A DNA stretch of 64,000 bases from Bimuria novae-zelandiae CBS 107.79 (GCA_010015655.1 ML976724.1:191445-255444); one strand, 5' to 3'. Shown: positions 1 to 11,113, numbered from the stretch's first letter. The notes: generated from the letters alone by a model not told the origin. A program made the numbers and translations.

Positions 1-895
1 GTAGCAATACCCGCGCAGGCAAGAAATGCTTTCTAAGGTAGTATATTAGTACTATAATTCTATAGCTTAGCACGTCGTATATGCCCTTCGGGAGGCGAGA
101 TAGTGGACTTAATCCCCATTAACTAGACGAAAAATGAATACTAACCAACTAACTAAGCTACCTGATCCTAACCCTATCCTTAATAGGTTCACCCAGGATT
201 AAGAATCAGGCAATAGCTCCTCATTAGGGCTTAGCGATCATAACTAGAGAAAGATGGATAGGCTTATACGCTCTGCAGTAAGTAATTAAAGTAGCAAGAA
301 TACACAGAAGCTTCGTTAATTACTCTACCACCTATCTATTAAAAATAAGCTGCTTAAGCATGACAACGATAGGCTTAGGCAGGCGCTATCTATTAAGAAG
401 AAGCGTAATAAGAAGAGTAAAGCTCTAGACCTTTAACAGCGCTAAGAGTATTATAGTAGGGCTATCTTATAGTTACTAAGGAAAGTAAGGGAGGCACGTT
501 ATTATTAATTAATTAAGGAGCAAGAGGATAAGCAGCAGCAGCTTTAAAAAGCAAAGATAGTAGAGCTAAAGAAGGCAGCTAAGCTATACAAAGAGAAAAT
601 CTAGTAAGAAAAGCGTGCAGCGAGAGAGGTAGCAAAGAAGGCAAAGGAGAAGGAGAGAGCTAAAAAGGCAGCTTAGCGCACTGCCCAGAAGTCTGCTAAT
701 AACGCTAAAAAGGCTCTACAACTATCCCAAAGGAGTAAGAGAAAAGCTTCTCAGCCATCTCCACAGAGCAGAAAGCGTCAGAAACGTGTTGTTAATGCTA
801 CGGATGTTAGGGAGGCCTCAAAGGGCGCATCTACTGCCCCAACCAAATCCACACGGAGCGGCCGCGACGTCAAGCTTCCAGATAGATTTAAATAG
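1..895 (+). mobile_element. RIP-degraded 3' part of a Fot1/pogo-type DDE transposase gene
   Basis: The stretch is A+T-rich and riddled with TAG/TAA codons, but one + frame can be followed. It is a lysine/arginine/glutamate-rich region of the kind that forms the C-terminal tail of Fot1/pogo transposases. The last part (about 735-895) is nearly undamaged and reads as a basic tail, including KRQKRVV and GRDVKLPDRFK, closed by TAG at 893-895. This resembles the conserved end of fungal pogo transposases. The catalytic core and left inverted repeat lie outside the window, so the element ends cannot be defined. It differs in sequence from the complete Fot1-like copy at 11,065-13,191. Confidence 0.6.
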
Positions 896-1332
896 TGCAA
901 ATGAATCGCAGCAATCGATTTACTATCCTAGTAGAAAATCTTATAATAATATTGTTTGTGGGTGGTTCTGCAGCCTTATTTCTAATAGAGCGTTTATGGT
1001 GTTCGGCGTGCATTGGCTGAATCCGTGCATTGGGTGCACGGACACGTTACACCCGCATCGGCTTAGCGCGACACTTTAGCACTCACTCTCACCAGGACTT
1101 GCTAAATCGAGGTAGGCTAGATGCACGTATCGTCAAATTGCCAGCTGTGACCGCTTTATTCGAACAGTATGGTTATTATCCAAGCCCGGGAAGTGGATAG
1201 CACCTTTGAGGAAATCTACTTTCTCTTGAATCAAAGGTAGAAGTCGCCATTGATTGCTATTGGACTATTATGTCTGCAGATATCTGCGCTTTGCCTCAGT
1301 CATCTGATTGAGCCACATCCAATCTCCTAAGC
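896..1332. other. Intergenic stretch, probably including the right end of the transposon
   Basis: No convincing gene. The part up to about 1080 has normal base composition and contains short self-complementary words around 1008-1045 (GTGCATTGG..., GGGTGCACGGACAC), which could belong to the right inverted repeat of the transposon at the window start. Without its left end this cannot be shown. The rest leads into the 3' side of the secreted-protein gene. Confidence 0.4.
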
Positions 1333-1989
1333 TCATGAGCTCTTACGAACCTCGATGAACTCCCATCGCAGACCATGATCAACTGGAGCTTCCACCTTCG
1401 CTAGCTTCTGCTCCTTTCCTTCTCGCTTGATCTTCACCGGCCACAATTTCCCCCATTCCGTCATGAGCAACACGTAGCCTCCATCCGGCATCTGCCTCAC
1501 ACTGAAGTTCTCCCAGTCTGAGTGATGCGGCTGCGTGCGCAGAATGCCCCAATTGTCGTGTCCCAGATACCCACCCATCCCATCATTCTCAAAGCCGAAC
1601 CAACCATGACGCTCATGGCAAATCCAATGAGACTGAGGATTCCGTTCGCCGCCAGAATGAAGTCCCACCGTGCCGGAAGTCAAGGTGAGATATCGATCTG
1701 ATTGAACTTCTCGGATCAGGAAGGACTTGCGTGGTTGGGGTATCGAAGACGTAGGCGTTGGTGCGATAGTGTCGGTAGTTGTAGTTGTAGTTGTAGCGGT
1801 CGCCGTGTGTGTAGTCGTGACTGTCCGTGTCCGGGTAGCTACGACCGTATCCCATGGCGCCATGACACAGCCAACGGAATCGATGACGCGCCAGGTCCAT
1901 CCGTAGAAATCTTGCGCGCTGGCGACATTGAAATTGCTCGCGACGAAGAACAGGGCGAGATGGACAGGAAAGCTGCCGTCAATCTTCAT
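1333..1989 (-). CDS. Small secreted protein with Thr-rich linker and probable beta-trefoil (fascin/ricin-like) domain
   Basis: A single-exon, 218-residue protein when started at the ATG at 1987-1989. I chose this start because it puts a hydrophobic signal peptide (residues about 8-25, ending ASA) at the N-terminus; an in-frame ATG 30 codons upstream would bury it. After a short Cys-containing segment comes a threonine-rich linker (about 55-85, runs of TTT and T-V/T-A pairs), probably O-glycosylated. A C-terminal globular domain of about 125 residues follows. Its pattern (FLIREVQSDRYLTL near its start, WEFIEV at its end, repeated W/G/H motifs) resembles one-domain beta-trefoil folds. No catalytic motif is visible. 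It is probably an extracellular or cell-wall protein; carbohydrate binding is inference only. Confidence 0.65.
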   Translation of the reverse strand: MKIDGSFPVHLALFFVASNFNVASAQDFYGWTWRVIDSVGCVMAPWDTVVATRTRTVTTTHTATATTTTTTTDTIAPTPTSSIPQPRKSFLIREVQSDRYLTLTSGTVGLHSGGERNPQSHWICHERHGWFGFENDGMGGYLGHDNWGILRTQPHHSDWENFSVRQMPDGGYVLLMTEWGKLWPVKIKREGKEQKLAKVEAPVDHGLRWEFIEVRKSS

Positions 1990-2684
1990 TTTGATCGTTT
2001 TTCCTTTGGAGTTGCGATATAGAGGAAGTTCCTGCGTATGCGAGTACAGTGGCGCTTGCCACCAAAAGAGTTGCGCCAAATCCGTATCCGGTTAGCGCCC
2101 GCTTTTGGCATTCACCCACCTTCCGCATCCGAAGGAAGTCAAGCATATCACCCACCATATGCTTGCTATTTTCCGACGACGGCCTACCACGCCACTAGAA
2201 TATCTCGTATTCCAGCCTTATACAATATCCTTAAGGTCTACATGAAATTGAAAGATTTGAACTGTAACCATATGTGGCATGATCATGGAACTTTGTACGA
2301 CCGTAACCGTCTACCTTTGCCGCTATTCAGACGTCCATTTCAAATTTGCAGTAGTTAATGCGGTGTGCAATGGCGTGAAATGTGACGGCTGAACGCGGGC
2401 TTATACGAGCTCCCACATGTCGATGGTCAGCCAATCTTCAGCCTCACGCCCCAGAAGTCCCTGATTCGTTCGCTTCGCCCGTATTCAACGAGGGCTGCCT
2501 CAAACGAGGAGAAACCTCAGTTCGACCAATACTCTTGGTATCGAAGCGATGAAAGCTAGTTAACGGCAAGAGCGACCTGGGCTATATAGAGTAGGAGCGA
2601 TGCTTCCGAATGCGATTCTGATCATTCCACTCTGATCATAACCTTCTCTTCTCTCACCAACAACCTATGTATTGCTAGCAAAAA
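1990..2684. other. Divergent intergenic region between the secreted-protein and GH13 genes
   Basis: About 695 bp holding both promoters. Short open frames here have no recognisable content. A TATA-like word lies at 2582-2590, about 95 bp before the GH13 start. I see no repeat or RNA gene. Confidence 0.5.
2582..2590 (+). promoter_or_regulatory. TATA-like element upstream of the GH13 gene
   Basis: CTATATAGA lies 95 bp before the ATG at 2685 and is followed by a pyrimidine-rich stretch (CTTCTCTTCTCTC) about 30 bp before the start, the arrangement typical of well-expressed fungal promoters. Assigned from sequence only. Confidence 0.35.
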
Positions 2685-4532
2685 ATGTCCCACTCCACAA
2701 TCCGCAGCATCAACGACCCTGAAGTGCGCGACACCATTTCCCAAACATCTTCATCACCGCGATCCTACCACCCATCACCATCCGCCTGGGAAGACCAAGT
2801 ACTCTACTTCCTCCTCCCTGACCGCTTTGCTACCGGAAAAGAAGGCACCGCCATTGAACCTTACACATCAGCCTTCAACTCCAACGCGACTTCCTCTCCC
2901 GAAGACGCTTCGTCATGGCGCGAAGCCGGGATCACCTGGCAAGGCGGCACCCTCCAGGGCATAAAATCTAAACTCGGGTACCTAAAGCGCATGGGCGTCA
3001 CTGCAGTCTGGATTGGCCCAATCTTCAAGCAAGTCCCTCATGAAGAGCATTCGTACCACGGATACGCAGTGCAGAATTTCCTGGACATCGATCCGCACTT
3101 TGGGACGAGAGAGGATCTGAAAGAGTTGGTTCAAGCGGCGCACGCAGAGGGTCTGTACATTATCCTAGACATAATCTTGAATCACAGTGGTGATGTGTTC
3201 GAGTACCGCGGCGGCAGGAAAGACTTCACCGGATCAAAGTACGAAGCCCAAGGATTCCGAGACGCTCACGGGAACCCCACTCTACCCTTCGCGCCACTGA
3301 ATCCCCAAGCTGAATCAGACGATGTGGTAAACTCCGCCATCTGGCCCGCCGAGCTCCAAACCCCCTCAACATTCACCCGCGAAGGCAAAATCACAAACTG
3401 GGACGCCTACCCCGAGTACCTCCGTGGCGACTTCGAAACCCTCAAAGACATCGACCTCGGCGACGACTGCAACCCAGGCGATCCCTCCGGCAGCATCGAC
3501 GACTTCACCCCCTCCCCCGCACTAGAAACCCTCTGCGAAGTGTACAAATTCTGGATCGCCTACGCGGACCTCGACGGCTACCGCATCGACACCGTAAAGC
3601 ACATGGGCGACGGGCCAACCCGCCACCTCTGCACCTCCCTCCACGAATACGCCTCCACGCTCTCCAAGCACAACTTCTTCCTCGTCGGCGAAGTCACGGG
3701 CCCCCGCGCCTACGCCGTCGTCGCCGCCACCGGCCTCGACGCCGCCCTGGGAATTGGAAACGTGCAAGCCGCCCTGTGGACAACGTGTAAAGGCGTGTCT
3801 GCGCCAGACACTTACTTCTCACTCTTCCGCAACGCGAGCTACCTGAAACAAGGCAGTGACGCTTGGCTCCGCAATAAACTAGTCACCATGCTAGATGACC
3901 ACGACCAAGTCTGGCGCGGAGGCGATAAAGCGCGGTTCTGCGCCGACGCCACCGAGCGAGATCTCGCCGTCGCAGCGCTCGCTTTGAATCTAACAACGCT
4001 CGGTATACCATGTGTCTACTATGGTACTGAGCAACTCTTCGACGGCGCCGGCGGGAGTGACAGATACATCCGCGAAGCCATGTTCGGCGGCACCTTCGGA
4101 GCGTTCCGCTCACATAGCCATCACTTCTTCAACGAAGACACTTCGACGTACCGGCAAATCTCGCAGATCTGCGCGCTGCGAAATAAGTACCTCGCTCTGA
4201 GGAGAGGGCGCCAGTATCTACGCGAGATCTCGGCGAATGGGACGGAGTTTGGGTATCCGACGGTGCTGGGCGGCGGCAGGATGAGGAGCGTGGTTGCGTG
4301 GTCGAGAATCCTGGCAGACCAGGAGCTTTTGTGTGCGATGAACACGGATACGGAACAGGAGACGCGTGCGTATGTGACGGTGGATGCGAAATTGTACAAG
4401 AAAGGAGACTACTTGAAGCTTGTGTATGATTCTAGCGGTGGCCATGCGCAGGCACAGGTGCAGATCCTGGAGGCGAATGGCAAGGCGTTGTTGCTAGCTG
4501 TACCTCCTGCAGCGTTCGTGATCTATGGATGA
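2685..4532 (+). CDS. GH13-family alpha-amylase-like glycosidase, intracellular
   Basis: A 615-residue, intronless protein of the alpha-amylase superfamily (retaining enzymes acting on alpha-glucosidic bonds). All four GH13 signature regions are present in order. Region I is DIILNH (162-167). Region II is DGYRIDTVKH (297-306) with D302 as predicted nucleophile. Region III is GEVTG with E336 as acid/base. Region IV is LDDHDQ (403-408) with the H-D pair that stabilises the transition state. A C-terminal beta-domain follows (about 520-615). There is no signal peptide, unlike secreted fungal amylases, so the protein is probably cytosolic. Third codon positions are strongly G/C-rich in the middle of the gene. 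Substrate is not predictable here; starch, maltodextrin or trehalose-type substrates are all possible. The gene is convergent with EF-2. Confidence 0.88.
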   Translation: MSHSTIRSINDPEVRDTISQTSSSPRSYHPSPSAWEDQVLYFLLPDRFATGKEGTAIEPYTSAFNSNATSSPEDASSWREAGITWQGGTLQGIKSKLGYLKRMGVTAVWIGPIFKQVPHEEHSYHGYAVQNFLDIDPHFGTREDLKELVQAAHAEGLYIILDIILNHSGDVFEYRGGRKDFTGSKYEAQGFRDAHGNPTLPFAPLNPQAESDDVVNSAIWPAELQTPSTFTREGKITNWDAYPEYLRGDFETLKDIDLGDDCNPGDPSGSIDDFTPSPALETLCEVYKFWIAYADLDGYRIDTVKHMGDGPTRHLCTSLHEYASTLSKHNFFLVGEVTGPRAYAVVAATGLDAALGIGNVQAALWTTCKGVSAPDTYFSLFRNASYLKQGSDAWLRNKLVTMLDDHDQVWRGGDKARFCADATERDLAVAALALNLTTLGIPCVYYGTEQLFDGAGGSDRYIREAMFGGTFGAFRSHSHHFFNEDTSTYRQISQICALRNKYLALRRGRQYLREISANGTEFGYPTVLGGGRMRSVVAWSRILADQELLCAMNTDTEQETRAYVTVDAKLYKKGDYLKLVYDSSGGHAQAQVQILEANGKALLLAVPPAAFVIYG

Positions 4533-5008
4533 GCGCTGAAGTAGGATTCAAAAAAGATTCCCGCAAGCTAAGATTCAAAGTGCGCATGAGATTCAAGGAG
4601 CTTCTCGTCCCCAGACTTACATATTGATTAGCAGGCGATTGAGTAAAAGTGATAATTGACAGAATGTCAAGATGATATCGAGGGTGATGGCCGATGAAAG
4701 CTCACACAGTGCACAGGTCACTCATGGCACGTAGATGTGACACAGTATCGATTTTCTATCAACACTACATCACAAAGTAAAACATGAAAGGAAAGAGGGT
4801 CATTATCCGTATCTGGCGTTCCAACCCCCAAAACCAAAACGCGATCATGAGCCTGCCGCTCGGACCGACATTTTCTTGCGTTGGCTGTCGACTTGAGAAA
4901 CTTTTGTCGTGATGGTATACAGCGATGAACGATCATGAGCAGACCCAGGACCGCTCTTTGCTCACAAGCCGCGAATAAAGGAAATCTAGCGCTGTTGCCA
5001 CTTTTCCT
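4533..5008. other. Convergent 3' region between GH13 and EF-2
   Basis: About 475 bp receiving both 3' untranslated regions. No coding pattern, repeat or RNA gene seen; short open frames here look like chance. Confidence 0.5.
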
Positions 5009-7884
5009 CTATAGCTTGTCATAGTACTGTATACATGGTTAGCATGCTGCTCCAGGAAATCGGACATGGCAGTACTCACGTTCTCAACACCCGGTACCTC
5101 GACCTTGATACCCTTGCGCTTCCGCATCTCGGCGACGATTTTACCAGGCATGGTGGTGTTGTCGAGCGGCGAGCCACCCTGGAGGATCTGCCAGTGGTCG
5201 AACACCATCTGGGGGAAAGCCTGTCCGGCAGTGTTTGATCGGAGATCGGCAGTGAAACCGAAAGACTCGTTGACAGGGAGGTAAGCCTTGACGTTGAACA
5301 GAGGAGTACCAACACGCTGGTTCTCCTCGAAGACGTGACCACGTCTCCGGGTAAGCACACCGTAGATACCACCCATGGCTTGCTCGGGCACCTGGATTTC
5401 GACAAGGTAGACGGGCTCCTGCAGAGCGGGCTCGGCAAGCAGAGCAGAGGCATAGAGCACACGGCGCGTGGTAGGAATGATCTGACCACCACCACGGTGG
5501 ATAGCATCAGTGTGGAGGGTAACATCCTGGATGTTGAAGCGGATGGAACGCATGGGCTCCTCAGCAACAGGACCTTCCTTAGTGGCCCACTGGAAACCAG
5601 AGACGACGGAGTCCTTGATTTCGTTCAAGTACTGCACAGCCTTGGTCTGGTCAACGAGCAAGTTGGCACCAGTGGTGTCGGGACCGAAGCACCAAATCTT
5701 ACGGGCATCGGTGACATCCCAGCCGTGCTCATCGGCAAGGATACGAGCACGAGCCTTGAAATCGTCACGGGGACCGATCTTGCCGGACTCGATGGCCTTG
5801 GAGACCTCCTCATCCAAAGGCTCGGCAATGACGTAGAGGCGGTTGTGCTTGTTGGGGGACTTGGAAAGAGCAGTGATGCTGGACTTGCCGCTGACGGTCT
5901 CACGGTACTGCACGACGGGGTCAGAGATACGGAGGGGCACACCGGCGTGGTCCTCCTCGAGATCCTTCAAGCAGATCTCCAAGTGCAGCTCACCGGCACC
6001 GGCAACGACGTGCTCACCGGAGTCGGAGATGTAGGTCAGGACGCAAGGGTCGGACTTTGACAGACGCTTGAGACCTTCGACGAGCTTGGGAAGATCTTGA
6101 GCGTTCTTAACTTCGACGGAGCGCTGCACGACGGGAGAGACGGAGAACTTCATGACCTTGAGGTTGTGCGCCGTCTCGCTGGTGGTGAGGGTACCAGACT
6201 TGAGCAAGAACTGGTCAATACCGACGAGACCGAGAATGTTACCGGCGGGCACATCCTCGATGGGGTCAGTGCTACGACCCATCATGAGAACGGTACGCTG
6301 GACGGCCTTGATGAACAAGTCCTCCTTCTTGCCGGGTGTGTAGTTGGGACCCTGAATGCGGACCTTGAGACCAGAGCGCACGGTACCGGCGAAAACACGA
6401 CCGAAAGCGTAGAAACGACCCTTGTCGGAGGTCGGCACCATCTTGGAAACGTACAACATGAGAGGACCCTTGGGGTCACAGTCACGGATAGCGATGGCGT
6501 TCTCGTCGTCATGGGGACCCTCGTAGAGGGTCTCCATACGGTACCGCTGGGCAGTAGCGGGAGAAGGAAGGTGGAGAATCATCATCTCAAGAAGGGCGTC
6601 GGCAGCCGGAAGGAACTTGCGCATGACAACCTTGAGGAGCTGCTTGCCCTCAAGATCCTTCTCGTCACCAGAGAGCTTGATCTCAAGCTTCTCGAGCAGC
6701 GTGGGGATCTCATCGGTCTTGAAGTTCATGACAGACTGGAAGATACGGAAGATAGGGTCCAGGATGAACTGGTTGAAGGCACGCTCGAGAGGCTTACCCT
6801 CGTGGGTGCCGGTCTTGGTCCACTTCTTGGTCTTGGGGTTGAAGTAGTTGTCGCCCTATATTCGTTAGAAAGTGTTCGGAAAGAGGTAATGCAGAATTTC
6901 TTACCCAGAGACGCTCCATCATCTTGTTCTTGTCAACACCGAACTTCTTGGCATATCGCGACGCGAACTGGCGGACAGTGAAGGCCCAGCCGTGAAGACC
7001 GGAACCGAAAGCAATGGTACCCCTGTCGGGATACACCTGGACATCACCGAGAGCCTTGTCGTAGTAGGTAGCGATGACGACGTTGACGGACTCGATGACA
7101 CGGGAGAAGTTCTGGTATAGATCCTCCTTGGTGACCTGAAGCTCAAGGAGAGCACGGTCGACCTTGTTGATGATGACGACGGGCTTGATGCGCTCACCAA
7201 GAGCCTGGCGAAGCACAGTCTCGGTCTGCACGCAGACACCTTCCACGGTGTCCACGACGACAAGGGCACCGTCAGTGACACGGAGAGCGGCCGTGACCTC
7301 GGATGAGAAGTCAACGTGACCGGGAGAGTCGATCAAATTGATCAGGAAGTCGTTCTTCTCGACCTTCTGGGGAATGTCCTTGAGGTCCTCCTCGTCCTGG
7401 AGTTGGGCGTACAGGGAGATGGCGGTCGACTTGATCGTCACACCACGCTCCTGTTCGTCCGCTCGCGTATCCGTAAACCGCGCTTCTCCAGCTTTCGCTG
7501 CAGAGATGATACCGGCACGCTGAACGAGGGAGTCGGTGAGGGTAGACTTTCCGTGATCGACTATTGCGGGAAATTAGACACATGTCCGTTACCGCGGTGC
7601 GGGGCAACGGGTTCAGACTTACCATGGGCAATGACGGACATGTTACGGATGTTGGCCGCCTTGTCCATCAATTGACGGATCTGCCGTCCCAGTTAGCCTC
7701 CATGCTTCCTTCCTCCCAAAATGTGTATGATTTTATCCGGTGTCTGCGAGCGCTACGTACCTCCTCGACGGTGAAGCTAGCATACTGTTAGCATCGTGTT
7801 CATGAGACAGTACAAGCGCCGAAATGGAGCCTACTGCGCCGACAAGGGCGAGCAGCAGCATTGGAAATGGACTTACTTGACCAT
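5009..7884 (-). CDS. EFT1: Translation elongation factor 2 (eEF2), six exons
   Basis: Ribosomal translocase GTPase. I reconstruct complement(5009-5026, 5080-6855, 6905-7560, 7623-7680, 7761-7776, 7877-7884), 2532 nt and 843 residues, the normal fungal eEF2 length. Every junction keeps frame with GT-AG borders. The first coding exon is only 8 nt and the second 16 nt. The P-loop AHVDHGKST is split by the intron at 7561-7622. Switch-region motifs ERGVTIKST and DSPGHVDF follow, then the second G-domain motif NKVD. Near the C-terminus is [12 protein letters not shown], whose histidine is the diphthamide site (target of diphtheria-type ADP-ribosylation in eukaryotes). The last exon codes only the terminal YYDKL, the conserved eEF2 end. 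Gene dosage and strength cannot be judged, but intron-dense 5' ends are common in highly expressed fungal genes. Confidence 0.97.
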
Positions 7885-9464
7885 GTTGGCGGTGTTGTTG
7901 GTGTTTTCTACTCGAAAATTCTGGTGTTAGAAATGCTAAAGTACCCCGCACCTGCGCGGAGGGGCTGGTATAGATGAAGAGGCGCTGATTCTCGCTCGAG
8001 TGCTCTGGAAGTGCGGACCAAAGGCTTGCACTCTTTAAGTAGCCCCGGGGCGCAAGATTGGCGTTAAGTGTGTGGGCGAGAAAGAGAGGTCGAGCGGGGA
8101 GCGTCGAGTTTTGCAGGTGGGCGGTGGTGGGGCTCGGGCAGTGGCACTTTCGCTTAGTTGGACATAGCGTAGCGTCCCTCGGTCGCTCTTGCACCAGTGT
8201 GTGCACTTACCATCCCAACGCCACCTAGGAGTCATCATGGTCAATGAATGAGCAACAGTAACCACATAAAGGATATTGTCGAGCGTATATGCTTTGGAAC
8301 GTCCATGCTATGACTCATAAAGGGCTGACGGCCTTTCAGTGACTCTGCACAAGAGGTACCACCAAGCAGGTGCCCGAGCTGCTTCATTGGGCAGCGGGGA
8401 GCGCGAGGGTCCATATCTTGAACCGCTCAGTCAATGGCGGCTTATTGAAGCAGTCATTCCGAGTCGCAAGAGAGTAAAGAGTAGAGAGCCATAGTGATTG
8501 TCTCATTCATTCATGACTGACTCTAGGCGCGACTCAACTGGAAATTTTGTCCATCCACGGTGTCAATGGTGCAGCTCGCTACCCGCGGTTCCCTGGGCTG
8601 TGCAATCTCCGACATGCTTTCGTGCCTTGAACGTCGAAACACTGCTCCACTTTGAATCTTGCGCTTCGCGGTTTGTCAGTAAGACATGCTTAGTCCTATA
8701 TTCCAGGGTATCACAAGAAGCGATTATACATGAAGAGTGCCACTCTGATGATCCACTGTGCATACGCGAGAGCAATGTCGAGAATTTGTAGCACGGAAAC
8801 GGTATAGCGTGCAGTGAGCAAATGTACGATTACAAACAAGGACATGGTGTCGGAGATAAGTCACGGAGTATGCGCTCTGGAGACATGCAGGAAGTAGTAC
8901 CTAGGTAAACATGTGCAATCAAGTTATGTGCCTTCGAGCGCAAGTGTTTCTCTAGCGGTGTTCACGAGGGCAGATGAGATGCTCATGTTTGGGGCGCAGG
9001 TAAACATAGGAGAGAAGAGACTGAATACAAATGGCTTTCGAAGCTGGTAGACCTTTCTCCTTCAGCGTTTCGGCATCACTCACTCGGATGTGGCAATGGA
9101 ATCTCTATGAAACTTCACCAAGCAAAGACACAAGGTCAGAAGGCGTTTAATTCATACTCATCAGTCCACGCAGCGCATTCGTGAGCTATCGTACAGCGCG
9201 GTACCAATACCGATATGCCTAGAAACATGAACATAACTCGACCCAATCCAGTCGTAAATGGTATCTTGTGGACGACCATGAAATACGCAATCCACCAACG
9301 CCGATTTTCTGTATCCCAGATGCAATGAGACATGTTCTCGCATATATAGCGCGAGGAGGCAGATCGTTCTGATGCAGCGATAGATAATTCATACGGCAAC
9401 CGGCTTCACGAGCGACCGTGCGATCGGGTATGACGTGATCTTGCTGGCCAGACGGAATGTTCGT
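7885..9464. other. EF-2 promoter/5' leader and long intergenic space
   Basis: About 1.6 kb between the EF-2 start and the La stop, both genes on the minus strand. The first few hundred bases above 7885 should hold the EF-2 5' leader and promoter. Open frames at 7733-8206, 8498-8791 and 9136-9399 lack any recognisable motif, coding-like composition or splice partners and I do not call them genes. No repeats or RNA genes seen. Confidence 0.45.
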
Positions 9465-10907
9465 CTACGCATCCTCCTTGATCTCAAGCTTGGAACGCTT
9501 GGGGCTTCCGTCGTGCTCAGCAGCGTCGTTGTCATCGCGGCTGCGCTTCTTGGAATCGCGGTCGCCCTTTTGGAAGTCTTCCCGACGCTTCTTCCAGTCG
9601 CGGTTGTCGGCAGAGCCATCGCGGTCGCGACGCTCACGGGAGCGAGATCGCTTCCGTCCGCCACGATCCCGGCGGTCATCGCGATCATTGAAGCGACCGC
9701 CCCGTCCCCGTCCATCGCGTCCTCGTCCACCACGTCCTCGTCCACGACCGCCGCGGTCACCACGATATCCGCCGCGACCACGTCCACGGCCGCTGGCGGC
9801 GCGCTCCTCCTCCGACTTGAGCCACTCCGGGGTGATACCCTTTTCCTTGCACTTCATCTCGCTGTAGTCCTTTTTGGACATGATGGTGAGCTCGTTGTCA
9901 TTGTACTTTGGCTTCGGCTCCAGCGCGAGGAACTGCTTGGCAGAATCTTCGCTGTCAAACTCAACGAACACGCTGCCCTTCCAAGTTCCATCCTCTTCGC
10001 GGCGCTTGCGGACCATGACGGCGCCGTAGGGGCGGAAGAACTGCTCCAATGGGATCTGTCCGACCTCTTCGCCTGCTGCGGCAAAGCCCTTGACATAGAT
10101 GCAGTTCTCGAGTTTGTTGAGGCTCTTCTTGTAGATGCGGTTGAAAAGCTCTTCGAGCGTGGGCGGGTACTCAGCGTCACCGTCACGCTTGGGCACGACA
10201 AGAGGCTCTTTGCGCTTGACGGCCTCCTTCCCGGTGCCGGCGAACTCGCCATCGTCGACAACAACAAGGTCTTCGCTCTCGCGGAGCGCATTCACAATCG
10301 CGGAGTAGGGGGTAAAGCGTCGCATGCGCTTGAACTGGCTGATGTGCTTGATGGAGACAGGCGCGTTGCGGGGGCCTTCGAGCTCCATGAAGAGGTGCCT
10401 GTCGGTCTCCAGGTTTGCAATCGAGAAGTAAAATTCGACCTGGAAATGTTAGAGAAGATAGCAGACAATTTGCGCGACATGACTCACTTGCTGCCTGATC
10501 TCGTTGGGGTCGTCCGTCTCGGGCAGATTCTCGAACTCGTCATTGCGCCTGAAGATGTGAACAGAGATTCTCGCATGTGACGAGAACAGCTATGCATACT
10601 TGCGTCCATTCCCTCTAAACCGGTTTCCACCGCGGTTATGGTCGAATTTGCGACCATTCTGGCGGTCGTTGTAGCGGTCATTCTTCTCGCTCTTATCGGC
10701 GGATGACTCTTCGGTCTTGGTCACTTCAGCGGTGCCATTGGTAGCTTCCTTGTCGCCAGTTTTTGAGTCCTCGGGCGCCTCAGTCGTAGGAGCTTCGGCG
10801 ACAGTTCCAGTCTTTGCGACAGACTTGACCTCAGCGGACTCGTCGTTCTTGGTCACCTCGGCGGGGTTCTGTGCGGGCGCCTCAGCGACGGCGTTGGTGT
10901 CGGCCAT
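9465..10907 (-). CDS. La-type RNA-binding protein (LHP1-like), three exons
   Basis: La protein binds the 3' oligo-U end of nascent RNA polymerase III transcripts and protects tRNA precursors in the nucleus. Reconstructed as complement(9465-10439, 10488-10548, 10600-10907), 1344 nt and 447 residues, with GT-AG borders and intact frame. Residues 1-100 are an acidic/alanine-rich low-complexity leader; I start at the ATG at 10905-10907 (MADTN). The La motif covers about 110-205, with VEFYFSIANLETDRHLF at its core. An RRM covers about 235-300 (IYVKGF as RNP2, GSVFVEF as RNP1). The tail (about 345-447) is RGG-rich, then SR/KR-rich, and supplies nuclear localisation. Its 5' end faces the uS4m gene; the Fot1-like element lies in the shared promoter. 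Confidence 0.93.
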
Positions 10908-11062
10908 TTTGCTGCGCTGCAGCTGTGGATATGCGATTGAAGTTCTGTGTGGTTCAGTCAAAAGCTGTCCGCAGAAAATAGTTGAGCAAAGTGTGGGTAA
11001 AGTTCAGTGCTTGTGAGTGGTGGGGAGCGAGAAAAGTGAGTTTGCGTCGCGCTAGGCGGGGA
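10908..11062. promoter_or_regulatory. La-side half of a divergent promoter, split by a transposon
   Basis: Together with 13,194-13,308 this would form one intergenic region of about 270 bp between the divergent La and uS4m genes if the transposon were removed. No specific binding site is identified. Confidence 0.5.
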
Positions 11063-11064
11063 TA

Positions 11065-11113
11065 CCCTGCCGAGACAGTCAGTGCGCCGCGACACTAACG
11101 CGCCACCCCAACA
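11065..11113. repeat. Left terminal inverted repeat of the Fot1-like element
   Basis: 49 bp, an exact reverse complement of 13,143-13,191. Base composition is normal, in contrast to the A+T-rich body. Confidence 0.95.

Noticed and set aside
5335..6981. Long + strand open frames within EF-2
   Set aside because: Antisense shadows of a G+C-biased, highly conserved exon.
7733..8206. 157-codon open frame above the EF-2 start on the minus strand
   Set aside because: Overlaps the EF-2 5' exons and introns, has no recognisable motif, and its composition looks like leader/promoter DNA.
9435..10580. 381-codon + strand open frame opposite the La gene
   Set aside because: It is the antisense shadow of the RGG/SR-rich La coding exon; its low-complexity Ala/Leu/Val content mirrors that bias.
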